Below are positions 7,963-16,566 of a stretch of 64,000 nucleotides of DNA, in pieces. Numbering within the stretch: the stretch's first letter is position 1; each line of letters opens with the position of its first letter. Under the pieces are notes generated by a model. It was given only the letters and a program-made list of their open reading frames with translations. It was not told the origin of the DNA and searched no databases. Origin of the DNA: Polaribacter sp. L3A8. Lineage in GTDB: Bacteria > Bacteroidota > Bacteroidia > Flavobacteriales > Flavobacteriaceae. The position numbers were made by a program, and so were the translations under genes. Location: assembly GCF_009796785.1 (NCBI RefSeq), contig NZ_CP047026.1:3082501-3146500 (forward strand). Direction: 5' to 3'.

Positions 7963-8026
7963 GATTGTTGTGTATTACTATTGATTAAAAAATTGATTGT
8001 TTATTATTATTATTATTTACTCTTAT

Positions 8027-8560
8027 TTATAATGCTTGTGCTAAAGGGAAATCTACGGCAACATCTGTTGTTTTATGAAAGTAGTTGGTAATGGTAATTT
8101 CTCCTATTAAGATAATTGCATCTGCCAAGTTTCCTTTAGTATATCCTGCTGCGTATAAGTTTTCTACTGTTTCTGGTGTTGCTGCTCCTCTGTTTTCTGC
8201 TACGCTTTTAGAAAAATTAGCTAAAGCGTTTAATTTTGTATCAAAAGATGCTTTACCAACTCTTAATTCTAAGATTTGCTCTTCTGTAAAACCATTCATT
8301 TTACCAATTGCTGTGTGTGCAGATAAACAATAAACACAATTGTTTACTTGACTTACTGCTAGGTTTATTACTTCTTTTTCTTTTGCAGAAAAACTAGTTT
8401 TTCCGTTTCCGATTGCTAAAAAGTTACCTAATGCAGTTTCACTGTGTGCAAATGCTGCATATAAGTTGGGTACAAAACCTAACCCTTTTTCTAACTGAGT
8501 AAAGATTGCTTGGTTATTTGCAGATACTTCGTTTTTTGTTGGTACGTTAAATGTGCTCAT
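8027..8560 (-). CDS. AhpD-like/carboxymuconolactone decarboxylase-family protein
   Basis: This 177-residue all-helical protein has the AhpD redox motif C75-V-Y-C78 followed by H82 (NNCVYCLSAHTAIG), the pattern of peroxidase-related proteins that relay electrons to peroxides. It lies 72 bp downstream of the 31-residue Cys protein, with which it shares a promoter, and near thioredoxin, which fits a thiol-based oxidative-stress role. Its substrate is not known. Confidence 0.8.
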   Translation of the reverse strand: MSTFNVPTKNEVSANNQAIFTQLEKGLGFVPNLYAAFAHSETALGNFLAIGNGKTSFSAKEKEVINLAVSQVNNCVYCLSAHTAIGKMNGFTEEQILELRVGKASFDTKLNALANFSKSVAENRGAATPETVENLYAAGYTKGNLADAIILIGEITITNYFHKTTDVAVDFPLAQAL

Positions 8561-8632
8561 AATTTTATTTTAAAATATTTTTTTATTAATGTTTTGTATT
8601 TGTTTTACTTGTGCAAAACTAGTTTCGGTATT

Positions 8633-8728
8633 TTATTTGCATTTGCAAATTTGTTGTTCTGGGTTTTGCTCGTCGTATGTTTGGTATCCCCAACAGTTTG
8701 GGCATTGTGTGTTTTCTATAGTTTTCAT
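8633..8728 (-). CDS. 31-residue Cys-rich mini-protein
   Basis: A short frame starts at ATG 8728 and reads MKTIENTQCPNCWGYQTYDE, continues for 11 more residues and ends in ICKCK. It has CPNC near the start and CKC at the end, a minimal zinc-ribbon-like or thiol arrangement. It is supported by its position: a promoter/operator module lies 30 bp upstream (8756-8815) and the AhpD-like gene follows 72 bp downstream. It is likely a redox or zinc-binding partner of that gene; the function is unknown. Confidence 0.6.
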   Translation of the reverse strand: MKTIENTQCPNCWGYQTYDEQNPEQQICKCK

Positions 8729-8755
8729 AATTGTTGTTTTTGTTATTAATTGACT

Positions 8756-8815
8756 CTGCAAAGATGCAACCGATAGTGACTTCAAAAATTGGACAAAAGT
8801 TCCTTTGATTTGGAC
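8756..8815 (-). promoter_or_regulatory. Promoter/operator module A (AraC-type direct repeats)
   Basis: On the plus strand: CTGCAAAGATGCAACCGA (8756-8773), TGGACAAAAGTTC (8790-8802), TTTGGAC (8809-8815). The minus-strand -7 box is CATCTTTG (8759-8766). The two GGAC half-sites start 21 bp apart, at about -37 and -58, where an AraC-type activator would bind. A second copy occurs at 9239-9298. Confidence 0.65.
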
Positions 8816-8855
8816 TCGTTAAAAAATTGTCTTTTTTTTTTGATGATTGCAGCGC

Positions 8856-9170
8856 TTATTTTAAGCGGTCTATTTTACTTCTTAAGTTTCTTTCTGTAAT
8901 TAAACCTGTGTGTCTGTCTGCAGGCGCTCCGTTTTTAAAGAAAATTAATGTTGGTATATTTCTTACATTAAACTTTGCTGCTAATTCTGGGTATTCATCA
9001 ACATTTACTTTTTTAATGGTAATGTTTTCCTTTAATTCATCTGCTAATTTGTTGATGGTTGGCAATAATGTTTGACAAGGTCCACACCAGTCTGCATAAA
9101 AATCTAATAATACACTGCTGTTGTTTTCTATAACATTGTTAAAGTCTGTTTGTTCTAATTGAGTTTCCAT
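8856..9170 (-). CDS. Thioredoxin
   Basis: This 104-residue single-domain cytoplasmic thioredoxin has the active site W28-C29-G30-P31-C32 and the cis-Pro segment RNIPTLIFF. It reduces protein disulfides using thioredoxin reductase. It has its own promoter module (9239-9298) that duplicates the one of the Cys-mini-protein/AhpD operon, so the two units are probably co-regulated, plausibly by the AraC-type regulator encoded at 9629-10468. Confidence 0.9.
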   Translation of the reverse strand: METQLEQTDFNNVIENNSSVLLDFYADWCGPCQTLLPTINKLADELKENITIKKVNVDEYPELAAKFNVRNIPTLIFFKNGAPADRHTGLITERNLRSKIDRLK

Positions 9171-9238
9171 TTTTTCTTATTTTTAATTGCTGCTAAAGCA
9201 GGATTTATATATTGTTGTTGTGTTGTTATTGTTACACA

Positions 9239-9298
9239 CTGCAAAGATGCAACCGAGATAGAGGTTTAAAAATGGACAAAAGTTCTTACTGTTTGGAC
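9239..9298 (-). promoter_or_regulatory. Promoter/operator module B (AraC-type direct repeats)
   Basis: It repeats module A: CTGCAAAGATGCAACCGA at 9239-9256, TGGACAAAAGTTC at 9273-9285, TTTGGAC at 9292-9298, with the same 21-bp distance between GGAC half-sites. It drives thioredoxin on the minus strand with a leader of about 65 nt. Confidence 0.65.
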
Positions 9299-9307
9299 AA
9301 GGTAAAA

Positions 9308-9420
9308 AAGTTGGCAAAAATGCACGCGTGAAGGATAGAGCAAGTTGTTTGAGCTCTTTTAAAGTTTGATAAAACTTTAAAAAGCGAGTTGCGAAAGCCT
9401 GACCTGATAAGGGCACGCCC
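9308..9420. repeat. Flavobacterial palindromic intergenic repeat
   Basis: The block starts AAGTTGGCAAA and ends AGGGCACGCCC, with a central perfect 11-bp stem TTTTAAAGTTT (9357-9367) / 9372-9382. The element at 26913-27100 shares both ends. It is noncoding. The rest of this gap, 9421-9628, holds only another inverted repeat. Confidence 0.55.
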
Positions 9421-9491
9421 AAGAAAATTAAAAAATGTTGAGTGAAGCTAGAACAATAAACCACAAATTTGTTATTTCTACAATAGGAAAT

Positions 9492-9536
9492 ATCTCATAA
9501 TAGTGATAACGCAACACCAACCAAACTTTATGAGAT
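9492..9536. repeat. Short inverted repeat in intergenic DNA
   Basis: ATCTCATAA (9492-9500) pairs with TTATGAGAT (9528-9536); a CTCAAAAGGTCGAAATGACA string follows, a type common in flavobacterial intergenic repeats. No gene is seen here. Confidence 0.35.
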
Positions 9537-9628
9537 TTCTCTCAAAAGGTCGAAATGACAAAGCTGGATAAAAAAATACAACGCTTGTTACTTTGTGTTT
9601 TATGAAGCTAAGGGAAATAAATAGCCGA

Positions 9629-10468
9629 CTAATACTCCTTTTTAAATTGCAAAGGAGATTTTAAAATGGTCTTGGTAAAAAAGCGTGTAAAATAAGCAGG
9701 ATCGTTAAAGCCAAGCTCGAAAGCAATTTCTTTTACCGTTTTATCTGTGTAAATTAACTGCCGTTTTGCTTCTAACAAAATGCGGTTTTTAATAAAGTCT
9801 GATGGTGTTTTTGCACCCAGTTTCTGAAAGTGTTTGCTAATAGATTTTGGCGAAAGGCCCAATCTGTTTGCGTAGTCTGTTACCGAGTGCATGGTTTTAA
9901 AATTCTGCTCTACCAACAAGCTAAAATCTTTAAAAAGACGGGTTTCGGTGTCTTCTTTAATTACATGGTTTTCCTTTTTTACACGAACCGAAGAAATGAT
10001 AAATTGCTTTAAATAAGATTGCAACATATCGTATTGTGCGGTTTCGTTTTGTTGAAACTCTTCTATAAGACTCTCTAAAATAAAGTTGAGTTTTTTGGTG
10101 TCTTTTTCGCAGGGTTTTACAAAGGGTGTTTCGTAAATATTGTTGAACAGAATTCCGTTACAGGCCACTTCTGTATCGTGGGTTTGTATGCAGTAAAAAT
10201 CTCTTACAAAAGTAAGTTTGTAGGCGGTTTTTATTTGTTCGGAATCTACTGTAAATACTTGTCCGGGTGATAAAAAGAACAACACATTGTCGTTAAACGT
10301 ATAGCTTTCAAAATCGATATTGTAGGTGCCGCTTCCTTCTTGAATCCAATAAATAGAATAGGCGTTTTGTTGTACAGAATGATCTATTGTACATGCTTTT
10401 TCGAATTGAACGGTACTTACAGAAAAGGTTTCTTTAAAGGAATATTTTACAATGTCTTGAACTGCCAT
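9629..10468 (-). CDS. AraC-family transcriptional regulator
   Basis: This 279-residue protein has an N-terminal cupin-like sensor domain (about 20-120) and a C-terminal double HTH of the AraC/XylS family (about 180-279), with the second HTH signature KTVKEIAFELGFNDPAYFTR FFTK-type. It likely binds the paired GGAC direct repeats upstream of thioredoxin and of the Cys-mini-protein/AhpD operon, all within 1 kb. The effector is unknown. It is a separate transcription unit on the same strand. Confidence 0.88.
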   Translation of the reverse strand: MAVQDIVKYSFKETFSVSTVQFEKACTIDHSVQQNAYSIYWIQEGSGTYNIDFESYTFNDNVLFFLSPGQVFTVDSEQIKTAYKLTFVRDFYCIQTHDTEVACNGILFNNIYETPFVKPCEKDTKKLNFILESLIEEFQQNETAQYDMLQSYLKQFIISSVRVKKENHVIKEDTETRLFKDFSLLVEQNFKTMHSVTDYANRLGLSPKSISKHFQKLGAKTPSDFIKNRILLEAKRQLIYTDKTVKEIAFELGFNDPAYFTRFFTKTILKSPLQFKKEY

Positions 10469-10539
10469 TTATTTGGTTTTCATTATTAGTAAAAGTACAG
10501 TAAATTTTGTCATAAATTGGAAATACTTTTTAGGCTACT

Positions 10540-11691
10540 TTATAAAATATCTTTGCTTAAAAGTATCACTTCTTTATCTAAAAACTCTTTAAAATTATTT
10601 TCTGATGGATGTCCTAAAAAGGGTGCATGAAAAAAAGAAGTCATATCGTTTCGCCAAATCATAACATAAGAAATACTGCTAGCTCTAATAGCTTTATATA
10701 AACTTTCTGTCCACCAAGTGTTATCAACTACATTGGTTAAACCCGTTTCGGTTAATGCAAAAAGCATATTTTTTTCAATACTAATATTTTCTACAATTTC
10801 TAAATTTTTTAAGGCAGTAGATAAGAATTTTCTATTTTGAAAATCATAAATATCAATACCTAAAATATCTACAAATTCGTCTCCGGGATAATTTCTTAAA
10901 TATTCTGAACGATTTGCAACAAAATTGGGAGAATATACATATAATAGATTGTGAACATTAAAATCTTCGGATAAAATCTGAACAGTATCTCTCCAGAGTT
11001 GAATGTATTCTTCAGTAGTTCTAAAACCTTCTCCCCAAAAAAAGAAATCGCCATTCATTTCATGCCAAGGTCTAAACAATACAGGAATAGAATTTCCATT
11101 AGCATCTACTAATTTATTTAATAATCTTGCCGCTCTTGCAAGACGCTTAATGTAAACTTCTCTAAATTCTCCTCCTTTTAAAAAACCTTTTACAACATCG
11201 TTAAAACTTCCATCATTAGGTGTGCCAAAACCTTTTGGGTTTACGTGATGCCAACTTATGGTTATAATACTCCCATTTTCATGAGCTTTTATAATGGCTG
11301 CTGTAAATTGATTTATAAATTCATCTAGAAGAAAAGCAGTATTAGATTGTATATCGGGTTGTAACCCTATCAATTCTAAATCAAAACCTGCTATTGCTGG
11401 ATGGTCTCCTGCTACTTCAAAAAAATCGTTTTCTAGTTTATTTCGAACAGGAAAATTATTTCCTGTTCCAAAAGGTTGTTGTTGGCCAAAGGCTATGCCT
11501 TTTTGAGTTAGATTAGTTAATCTATTATATAAATCTACACCTTGTTGATTTAAATTAGGGTCTGCAAAATTAATTGGAGCAGTAATAACTGGAGGAAGTC
11601 GTTTTGCATTTGGGTCAAAAGAATCATCTTCGTTGTTACAACTTATAAAAACAGAAGTAACCAAGAATAAGGTTAAGATATACTTGTTCAT
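10540..11691 (-). CDS. GH26 beta-mannanase lipoprotein
   Basis: This 383-residue protein has a lipoprotein signal (VFISC, lipidated C18), so it is probably on the cell surface or in the outer membrane. The GH26 catalytic barrel is complete: HH near 148-149 (ISWHHVNP), the acid/base E211 in RPWHEMNGDFFFWG and the nucleophile E315 in FALTETGL. GH26 enzymes cleave beta-1,4-mannans internally. There is no SusC/SusD pair beside it, so it is not in a full polysaccharide-utilisation locus here. Confidence 0.85.
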   Translation of the reverse strand: MNKYILTLFLVTSVFISCNNEDDSFDPNAKRLPPVITAPINFADPNLNQQGVDLYNRLTNLTQKGIAFGQQQPFGTGNNFPVRNKLENDFFEVAGDHPAIAGFDLELIGLQPDIQSNTAFLLDEFINQFTAAIIKAHENGSIITISWHHVNPKGFGTPNDGSFNDVVKGFLKGGEFREVYIKRLARAARLLNKLVDANGNSIPVLFRPWHEMNGDFFFWGEGFRTTEEYIQLWRDTVQILSEDFNVHNLLYVYSPNFVANRSEYLRNYPGDEFVDILGIDIYDFQNRKFLSTALKNLEIVENISIEKNMLFALTETGLTNVVDNTWWTESLYKAIRASSISYVMIWRNDMTSFFHAPFLGHPSENNFKEFLDKEVILLSKDIL

Positions 11692-11787
11692 AAAATCTCT
11701 GTCGTATAACTCGTTCTTTTTTTACACAAAGCAAAAAAATATTATAATAATCATAAAAATAGAAACAAAAAATTACTTGCTATTTTT

Positions 11788-13077
11788 TTAACTATTCTTT
11801 AGACGCTTTTTATTTGAAAAAACAATAAGGTTAAAAACTAGAAAAGTTAATAAAGCAGGCAATACCCAACCTAAACTATGTTTGGCAAAAGGGATTACGC
11901 TTTTAATTCCGACTAAGTTTTCTCTAGGGATTATAAATCCTAAAAAGTCTGTAATACTAAAGATAAAAGTTGCAATAACAACACCTCTAAAGACCAATTT
12001 AGAAGCGTATTTTTCTGGTACAACATTTAGTAGAATTAATACAATAGTTATAGGGTACACAAACATTAAAGCAGGTACAGCAACATCAATAATAAACCCA
12101 ACATTATAACTACCAACAATAATACCGATAATGCTACAAACAGCTGCAGTGCTTATGTATGCCGTTTTAGAATTGTTACAAATACCTTTTATATAATCTG
12201 CGGTTCCGGTTACAATACCAACAGCAGTTGTAAAACAGGCTAAAGCAACTAAGACACTTAAAAATGTGGTCCCTAAATTACCTAAGGTTTGTGTACTTAA
12301 ACCAGATAAAATTTCTATTCTTGTGGCGTTTTCTACAAATGTAGCGCTTAATAAAGAGCCGCTTAAAATTAAACCTCCGTAAATTAATAATAAACCAAAT
12401 CCGGATATATAACCTGCTTTTCTAATCAACGTTCTTTTTTCGTTAAAAGTGGTGTGATTGCTATAGTCTAACGAGATGATAATTACGGCACCAACAACAA
12501 CGCCTGCAATAGCGTCAAAGGTTTGGTAACCTTCTAAAACACCATCTACAAAAGGATTTTTAAAGCTTGATGGATTTACAGTACCGGTTGCTGTAAAAAG
12601 AGCAATCGAAATAATTACCAATAAAATAACAACAATAATGGGTGTTAAAAATTTACCGATTAAACTGATGATTCTAGAACGGTTTACCGCAAAGATAAAT
12701 ACCAAAACAAAGTAAACAATACTTGTTAAAATAGGTGGCGAGTCAAAAAAAGGCTGAATTGCCATTTCATGTGTTACTGCCGCCGTTCTTGGAGACGGAA
12801 TTGCAACTGCAATAATGTAGATAAAAAAACAAAAGACTGTACTAAACACAGGAGAAACTTTTTTACCAAAATCGTACAAAGTTCCTTGTAACCTAGCATG
12901 TGCAAAAATTGCCAAAATAGGAATAATAATCGCCGTTAATATAAATCCTAAAACGACAATCCACCAATCTGTACCCGATTTAACACCTAAAGTTGGAGGT
13001 AAAATTAAATTTCCTGCTCCAAAAAAGAGTGAAAATAATGCAAAACCTGCAATCCAAATTTCTTTTGTTTTGTTCAA
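11788..13077 (-). CDS. brnQ: Branched-chain amino-acid transporter BrnQ (LIVCS family)
   Basis: This 429-residue, about 12-TM protein starts with the family signature GFALFSLFFGAGNLILPP. It imports leucine, isoleucine and valine with Na+ or H+ across the inner membrane. It ends close to the family's usual length. It lies 1 bp downstream of the serine hydrolase gene on the same strand, so the two are probably co-transcribed; that may link import to hydrolysis of a peptide or ester, an inference only. Confidence 0.88.
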   Translation of the reverse strand: MNKTKEIWIAGFALFSLFFGAGNLILPPTLGVKSGTDWWIVVLGFILTAIIIPILAIFAHARLQGTLYDFGKKVSPVFSTVFCFFIYIIAVAIPSPRTAAVTHEMAIQPFFDSPPILTSIVYFVLVFIFAVNRSRIISLIGKFLTPIIVVILLVIISIALFTATGTVNPSSFKNPFVDGVLEGYQTFDAIAGVVVGAVIIISLDYSNHTTFNEKRTLIRKAGYISGFGLLLIYGGLILSGSLLSATFVENATRIEILSGLSTQTLGNLGTTFLSVLVALACFTTAVGIVTGTADYIKGICNNSKTAYISTAAVCSIIGIIVGSYNVGFIIDVAVPALMFVYPITIVLILLNVVPEKYASKLVFRGVVIATFIFSITDFLGFIIPRENLVGIKSVIPFAKHSLGWVLPALLTFLVFNLIVFSNKKRLKNS

Positions 13078-13078
13078 T

Positions 13079-14629
13079 TTAGTTTACTTTTTTAAGATGT
13101 AAATCACCAAAATCGAAACTAAAATCTGTTATTGGTGCAATAGGTTTCATGGTTGCGTCAGTTGCATTTCCTTTTTCATCAAAAGTAAAGTTTACAAAAA
13201 CATCTGCATCAAAACTTCTGTTGTTCCATTTTGTAACGTATGTGGTTTGGTTGTAGGGTAATAATTGTCCCACTAATTTAGAAGAACGTTTGCATTTTAT
13301 AGTGTAAGAAGTACCATCATTAGTAATAAGGATGTTTCCAAACCAATTGTCTTTATAAGTACCAACAATCTGACTTGGTTTAGGCAGACTTAGGTCCTTT
13401 TTAGCTAGTTCTGCTTTGTTATAAACAGCTGTTTTTAAACTATCATTATATTTTAAATACTTGGCGTTGTTTGTGCCTAATTTGTTTAACCAGTTTCTAT
13501 CGTTATAACCTAAATAAGTATCTTTAATTGTGTTGGTAACGGTATTAAAAGCGCTTCCATTCATTTGATTGGTTAATACAATAATTGCCAAATCTAAATC
13601 TGGAATCATTGTAAACTGAGTTACGGTACCTAATAAACCACCTGTATGATATACTTGTTTGTAACCACCTTTTACATCGGTTAAAAACCACCCTAAACCA
13701 TAGCCCTTAAAATTAGAGCTATAAGTATCATTTTTTCTAACCTTTAAAGGTGTTTGTAATTGCCAAAGTTCATGAAATTGTGTTTCGCTTAATAAACGTG
13801 TTCCGTTTTTTGTAACAGCATCATTCATTAAAAATTGTGCCCACGTAAGCATGTCGTTTACGTTACTCATAATTCCGCCAGCAGGATTTGCAGTTTCGCT
13901 CCAATCGTGCGGAATTTGTATTACTTTTCCTTCTGCTCTTGTATGTGCATCAATAATATTTGTTCTATTTGTAACTCTATTGTAAGATGCTTTACTGTTG
14001 TTCATGCCAACAGGTTTCATAATTTTAGTTTCAATAAATTCTTCCCAAGAAAGACCACTTACACGTTTTAAAACTTCACCAGCAATAATAAACATATTGT
14101 TATTGTATGCAAATTTGCTTCTAAAAGACGTTTCTGGTTTTAAGTATTTTACGTTGTTAATTACATCAGCAACATGAAAATCATTTCCTTCCGGAAAAAA
14201 CATTAAATCTCCTGCGCCTAAACCCATTCCGCTTCTGTGCGTTACCAAATCTCTTACGGTAAATTGTTCTGTTACCCAAGCATCGTATAATTGAAATTCC
14301 GGAATGTGTTTACGTACTTTATCGTCCCAATTTAATTTCCCCGCATCTACCATCATCGCCAAAGCAAAACAAGTAAACCCTTTACTGTTAGAAGCAATAC
14401 CAACTAAGGTATTTTCGTTCATGTCTTTTTTGTTGGTTAAAGAACGAACTCCGTGACCTTTTGCGTACACTATTTTTCCGTCTTTTAAAATTCCGACAGA
14501 AATACCCGGAACATCAAAAGTTTTTAAGGTTTGTTCTATTAAATTATCGAGTTTTTTTTCTGGTATTTGTGCGTTTAAGGTTAAAGAAAGTAAAAAGAGT
14601 GTTGAAAGTATTATTTTTTTGAAAAACAT
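13079..14629 (-). CDS. Secreted serine hydrolase, beta-lactamase/PBP4b family with DUF3471-like tail
   Basis: From ATG 14629 the protein has 516 residues with signal peptide MFFKKIILSTLFLLSLTLNA. The penicillin-binding motifs are present: SxxK (S80-NS-K83), YNN near 178 and HTGG near 350. The C-terminal ~110 residues form a small beta domain as in DUF3471 hydrolases. It is probably a periplasmic esterase or peptidase; resistance is not implied. The upstream ATG (14653) overlaps the predicted transcription start set by TATATTTG at 14656-14663, so 14629 is preferred. Confidence 0.8.
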   Translation of the reverse strand: MFFKKIILSTLFLLSLTLNAQIPEKKLDNLIEQTLKTFDVPGISVGILKDGKIVYAKGHGVRSLTNKKDMNENTLVGIASNSKGFTCFALAMMVDAGKLNWDDKVRKHIPEFQLYDAWVTEQFTVRDLVTHRSGMGLGAGDLMFFPEGNDFHVADVINNVKYLKPETSFRSKFAYNNNMFIIAGEVLKRVSGLSWEEFIETKIMKPVGMNNSKASYNRVTNRTNIIDAHTRAEGKVIQIPHDWSETANPAGGIMSNVNDMLTWAQFLMNDAVTKNGTRLLSETQFHELWQLQTPLKVRKNDTYSSNFKGYGLGWFLTDVKGGYKQVYHTGGLLGTVTQFTMIPDLDLAIIVLTNQMNGSAFNTVTNTIKDTYLGYNDRNWLNKLGTNNAKYLKYNDSLKTAVYNKAELAKKDLSLPKPSQIVGTYKDNWFGNILITNDGTSYTIKCKRSSKLVGQLLPYNQTTYVTKWNNRSFDADVFVNFTFDEKGNATDATMKPIAPITDFSFDFGDLHLKKVN

Positions 14630-14655
14630 AAGATTAAATTGTGATAAATTCACAT

Positions 14656-14717
14656 CAAATATAGTAAATACTTTATCATATTTTAAGTTTCTAAAAGGGA
14701 ATCAAATGCTATATTTG
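14656..14717. promoter_or_regulatory. Divergent promoters
   Basis: TATATTTG occurs on the minus strand (14656-14663, toward the serine hydrolase) and on the plus strand (14710-14717, toward the alpha/beta hydrolase). The plus box ends 5 bp before the ATG at 14723, which implies a leaderless or nearly leaderless mRNA. Confidence 0.55.
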
Positions 14718-14722
14718 TTTCT

Positions 14723-15502
14723 ATGATTTTAGATTATAAAAACGCCAATGTTTTTTATACAGATCAAGGAAAAGGAACTGCTGTTGTTTTAATTCATGGT
14801 TTTTTAGAAAATGCCACTATGTGGGATGAAATTGTTCCTGAATTAACTAAAAGAAACAGAGTAATTACGATTGATTTACTAGGTCACGGAAAGTCTGATT
14901 GTTTGGGTTATGTACATTCTATGGAGTTGTTTTGTAAAACTGTAGAAGCGGTTTTAAAGCACTTAAAAATTAGAAAATTTATTTTGGTTGGCCATTCTTT
15001 AGGAGGCTATGTTTCTTTAGCGATTGCCAAAATGAATCCTTCTAAAATAAAGGGCTTATGCTTATTAAATTCAACTTCTAATGAAGATTCTGAAGAGCGA
15101 ATAAAAATAAGAATTAGAGCAAATAAAATGGTTCAAAATAATTTTGAAAGTATGGTTAAAATGTCTATTTCAAATTTATTTAATCAAGAAAATTTATTGC
15201 AATTTAAAGAAGAAATAGAAGCGATAAAAACGGAAGCTTTAAAAACTTCTTTACAAGGTTATGTTGCAGCAAATGAAGGTATGAAATTACGTCTAAACAC
15301 CAATGCTGTTTTAGCAGATAATCATTTTAAAAAATTGATTATTGTTGGTGAAAAAGATCTTATTTTAGATTTAGAAGCCTCTAAAGAGGAAGCTAAAAAA
15401 ACCAATTCTGAGTTGGTTGTTTTTCCTGACGGACACATGAGTCATATAGAAAACACGCAAGAATTAATTTTTGTTTTAAAAGATTTTATAAAGAACTGTT
15501 AA
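14723..15502 (+). CDS. Alpha/beta-fold hydrolase
   Basis: This 259-residue hydrolase has LIHGFLENATMWDE (oxyanion), LLGHGKSD, nucleophile elbow GHSLGGY (Ser near 97), acid in VGEKDLIL and His in DGHMSHIENTQE. It resembles the MhpC/BioH-like group; the substrate is unknown. It is divergent from the serine hydrolase, and 71 bp separate it from the YHS genes. Confidence 0.85.
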   Translation: MILDYKNANVFYTDQGKGTAVVLIHGFLENATMWDEIVPELTKRNRVITIDLLGHGKSDCLGYVHSMELFCKTVEAVLKHLKIRKFILVGHSLGGYVSLAIAKMNPSKIKGLCLLNSTSNEDSEERIKIRIRANKMVQNNFESMVKMSISNLFNQENLLQFKEEIEAIKTEALKTSLQGYVAANEGMKLRLNTNAVLADNHFKKLIIVGEKDLILDLEASKEEAKKTNSELVVFPDGHMSHIENTQELIFVLKDFIKNC

Positions 15503-15573
15503 TCTTAGCTTTTATCTTTTTATTTACTGTAATTTTTTAAAAGTTTCTTCGACTATATATAAAACCGAAATCG

Positions 15574-16032
15574 ATGAAACAATTTATACTATTACTTTTT
15601 TTAGGAATCTTTAGTAATATATCCGCACAACAAATAGATTATAATACTAAAAAAGGCTTTGTGGCTGAAGGGTACGATGTAGTTTCATATTTTGTAGATT
15701 ATAAACCTGTAGAAGGAAAAAATAAATTTCAAACGGATTATGATGGGGCCAAATTTAGGTTTTCATCTGATGAGCATTTAAAAATGTTTACAGAAAACCC
15801 TAAAAAGTATGTGCCTCAATATGGTGGGTATTGTGCGTATGCAGTTGCAGAAAAAAACACTAAAATGTATATAGATGCAGAAGCTTATGAAATTAGAGAT
15901 GGCAAGCTGTATTTATTTTACAGTTCTTTTTTTTGGAATAAGTTAGAGGATTGGAAAGAAGGAAATACCAAAGAATTACAAGCCAAGGGTGATGATAACT
16001 GGAAAAGTTTAAAGCATAAAAAAAATAAATAA
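15574..16032 (+). CDS. Secreted YHS-domain protein 1
   Basis: This 152-residue protein has a signal peptide (ending near SNISAQ) and a YHS-type core: GYDVVSYF, GAKFRFSSDEHLKMFTENPK, YVPQYGGYCAYAVA. YHS domains are small, often metal-associated modules; the conserved Cys is in GGYCAYA. Its TAATG stop/start overlap with the next gene shows translational coupling to a close paralogue. The role is unknown; periplasmic location is predicted. Confidence 0.75.
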   Translation: MKQFILLLFLGIFSNISAQQIDYNTKKGFVAEGYDVVSYFVDYKPVEGKNKFQTDYDGAKFRFSSDEHLKMFTENPKKYVPQYGGYCAYAVAEKNTKMYIDAEAYEIRDGKLYLFYSSFFWNKLEDWKEGNTKELQAKGDDNWKSLKHKKNK

Positions 16033-16478
16033 TGAAAAAACTCGGACTACTATTTTTACTGATTTCATTTACAACATTCGCACAAAAGCATAATTACAAT
16101 ACAAAAAGAGGCTATGTAGCAGAAGGCTACGATGTAGTTTCTTATTTTGATAATAAAGCAGAAAAAGGAAATAAGAGTTTTAGTACAACATACGATGACG
16201 TAAAGTTTAAGTTTTCATCAAAAGAAAATTTAGAAACCTTTATAAGAGAACCTAAAAAATATGTTCCTGCTTATGGTGGTTATTGTGCTTATGCTATTGG
16301 GTTAAAAGGAGAAAAAGTATCCATAGACCCAGAAACTTTTGAAATAAGAGAAGGTAAATTGTATTTGTTTTACAATTCTTGGGGAATAAATACGTTAAAG
16401 TTATGGCAAGAAGAAGGAGCAGAAGATCTTAAAGAAAAAGCAGATAAAAACTGGCTAAAAATAAATAATGAAGATTGA
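16032..16478 (+). CDS. Secreted YHS-domain protein 2
   Basis: This 148-residue tandem paralogue of the preceding gene has the same layout: signal peptide, NTKRGYVAEGYDVVSYF, FKFSSKENLETFIREPKKYV, AYGGYCAYAIG. Its ATG overlaps the upstream stop by one base. The pair arose by duplication and is probably co-expressed; a bidirectional terminator follows. Confidence 0.75.
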   Translation: MKKLGLLFLLISFTTFAQKHNYNTKRGYVAEGYDVVSYFDNKAEKGNKSFSTTYDDVKFKFSSKENLETFIREPKKYVPAYGGYCAYAIGLKGEKVSIDPETFEIREGKLYLFYNSWGINTLKLWQEEGAEDLKEKADKNWLKINNED

Positions 16479-16514
16479 AAGCATTGTCGGGGGACTTTGT
16501 GAATGTTGTGAGAA

Positions 16515-16548
16515 AAAAAAGAGCTGAATGTTAATTCAGCTCTTTTTT
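16515..16548. terminator. Bidirectional terminator between the YHS pair and tyrS
   Basis: A 15-bp perfect stem (AAAAAAGAGCTGAAT and complement) with a 4-base loop and A/T-tracts on both sides serves both convergent units. Confidence 0.85.
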
Positions 16549-16566
16549 AGTTTTATAAAGTAGATG

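Noticed and set aside
8510..8749. Plus-strand 79-residue frame
   Set aside because: Antisense to the Cys-mini-protein and the start of the AhpD-like gene; the minus strand has better support.
9183..9464. Minus-strand 93-residue frame
   Set aside because: It runs through operator module B and a palindromic repeat and has no domain-like sequence.
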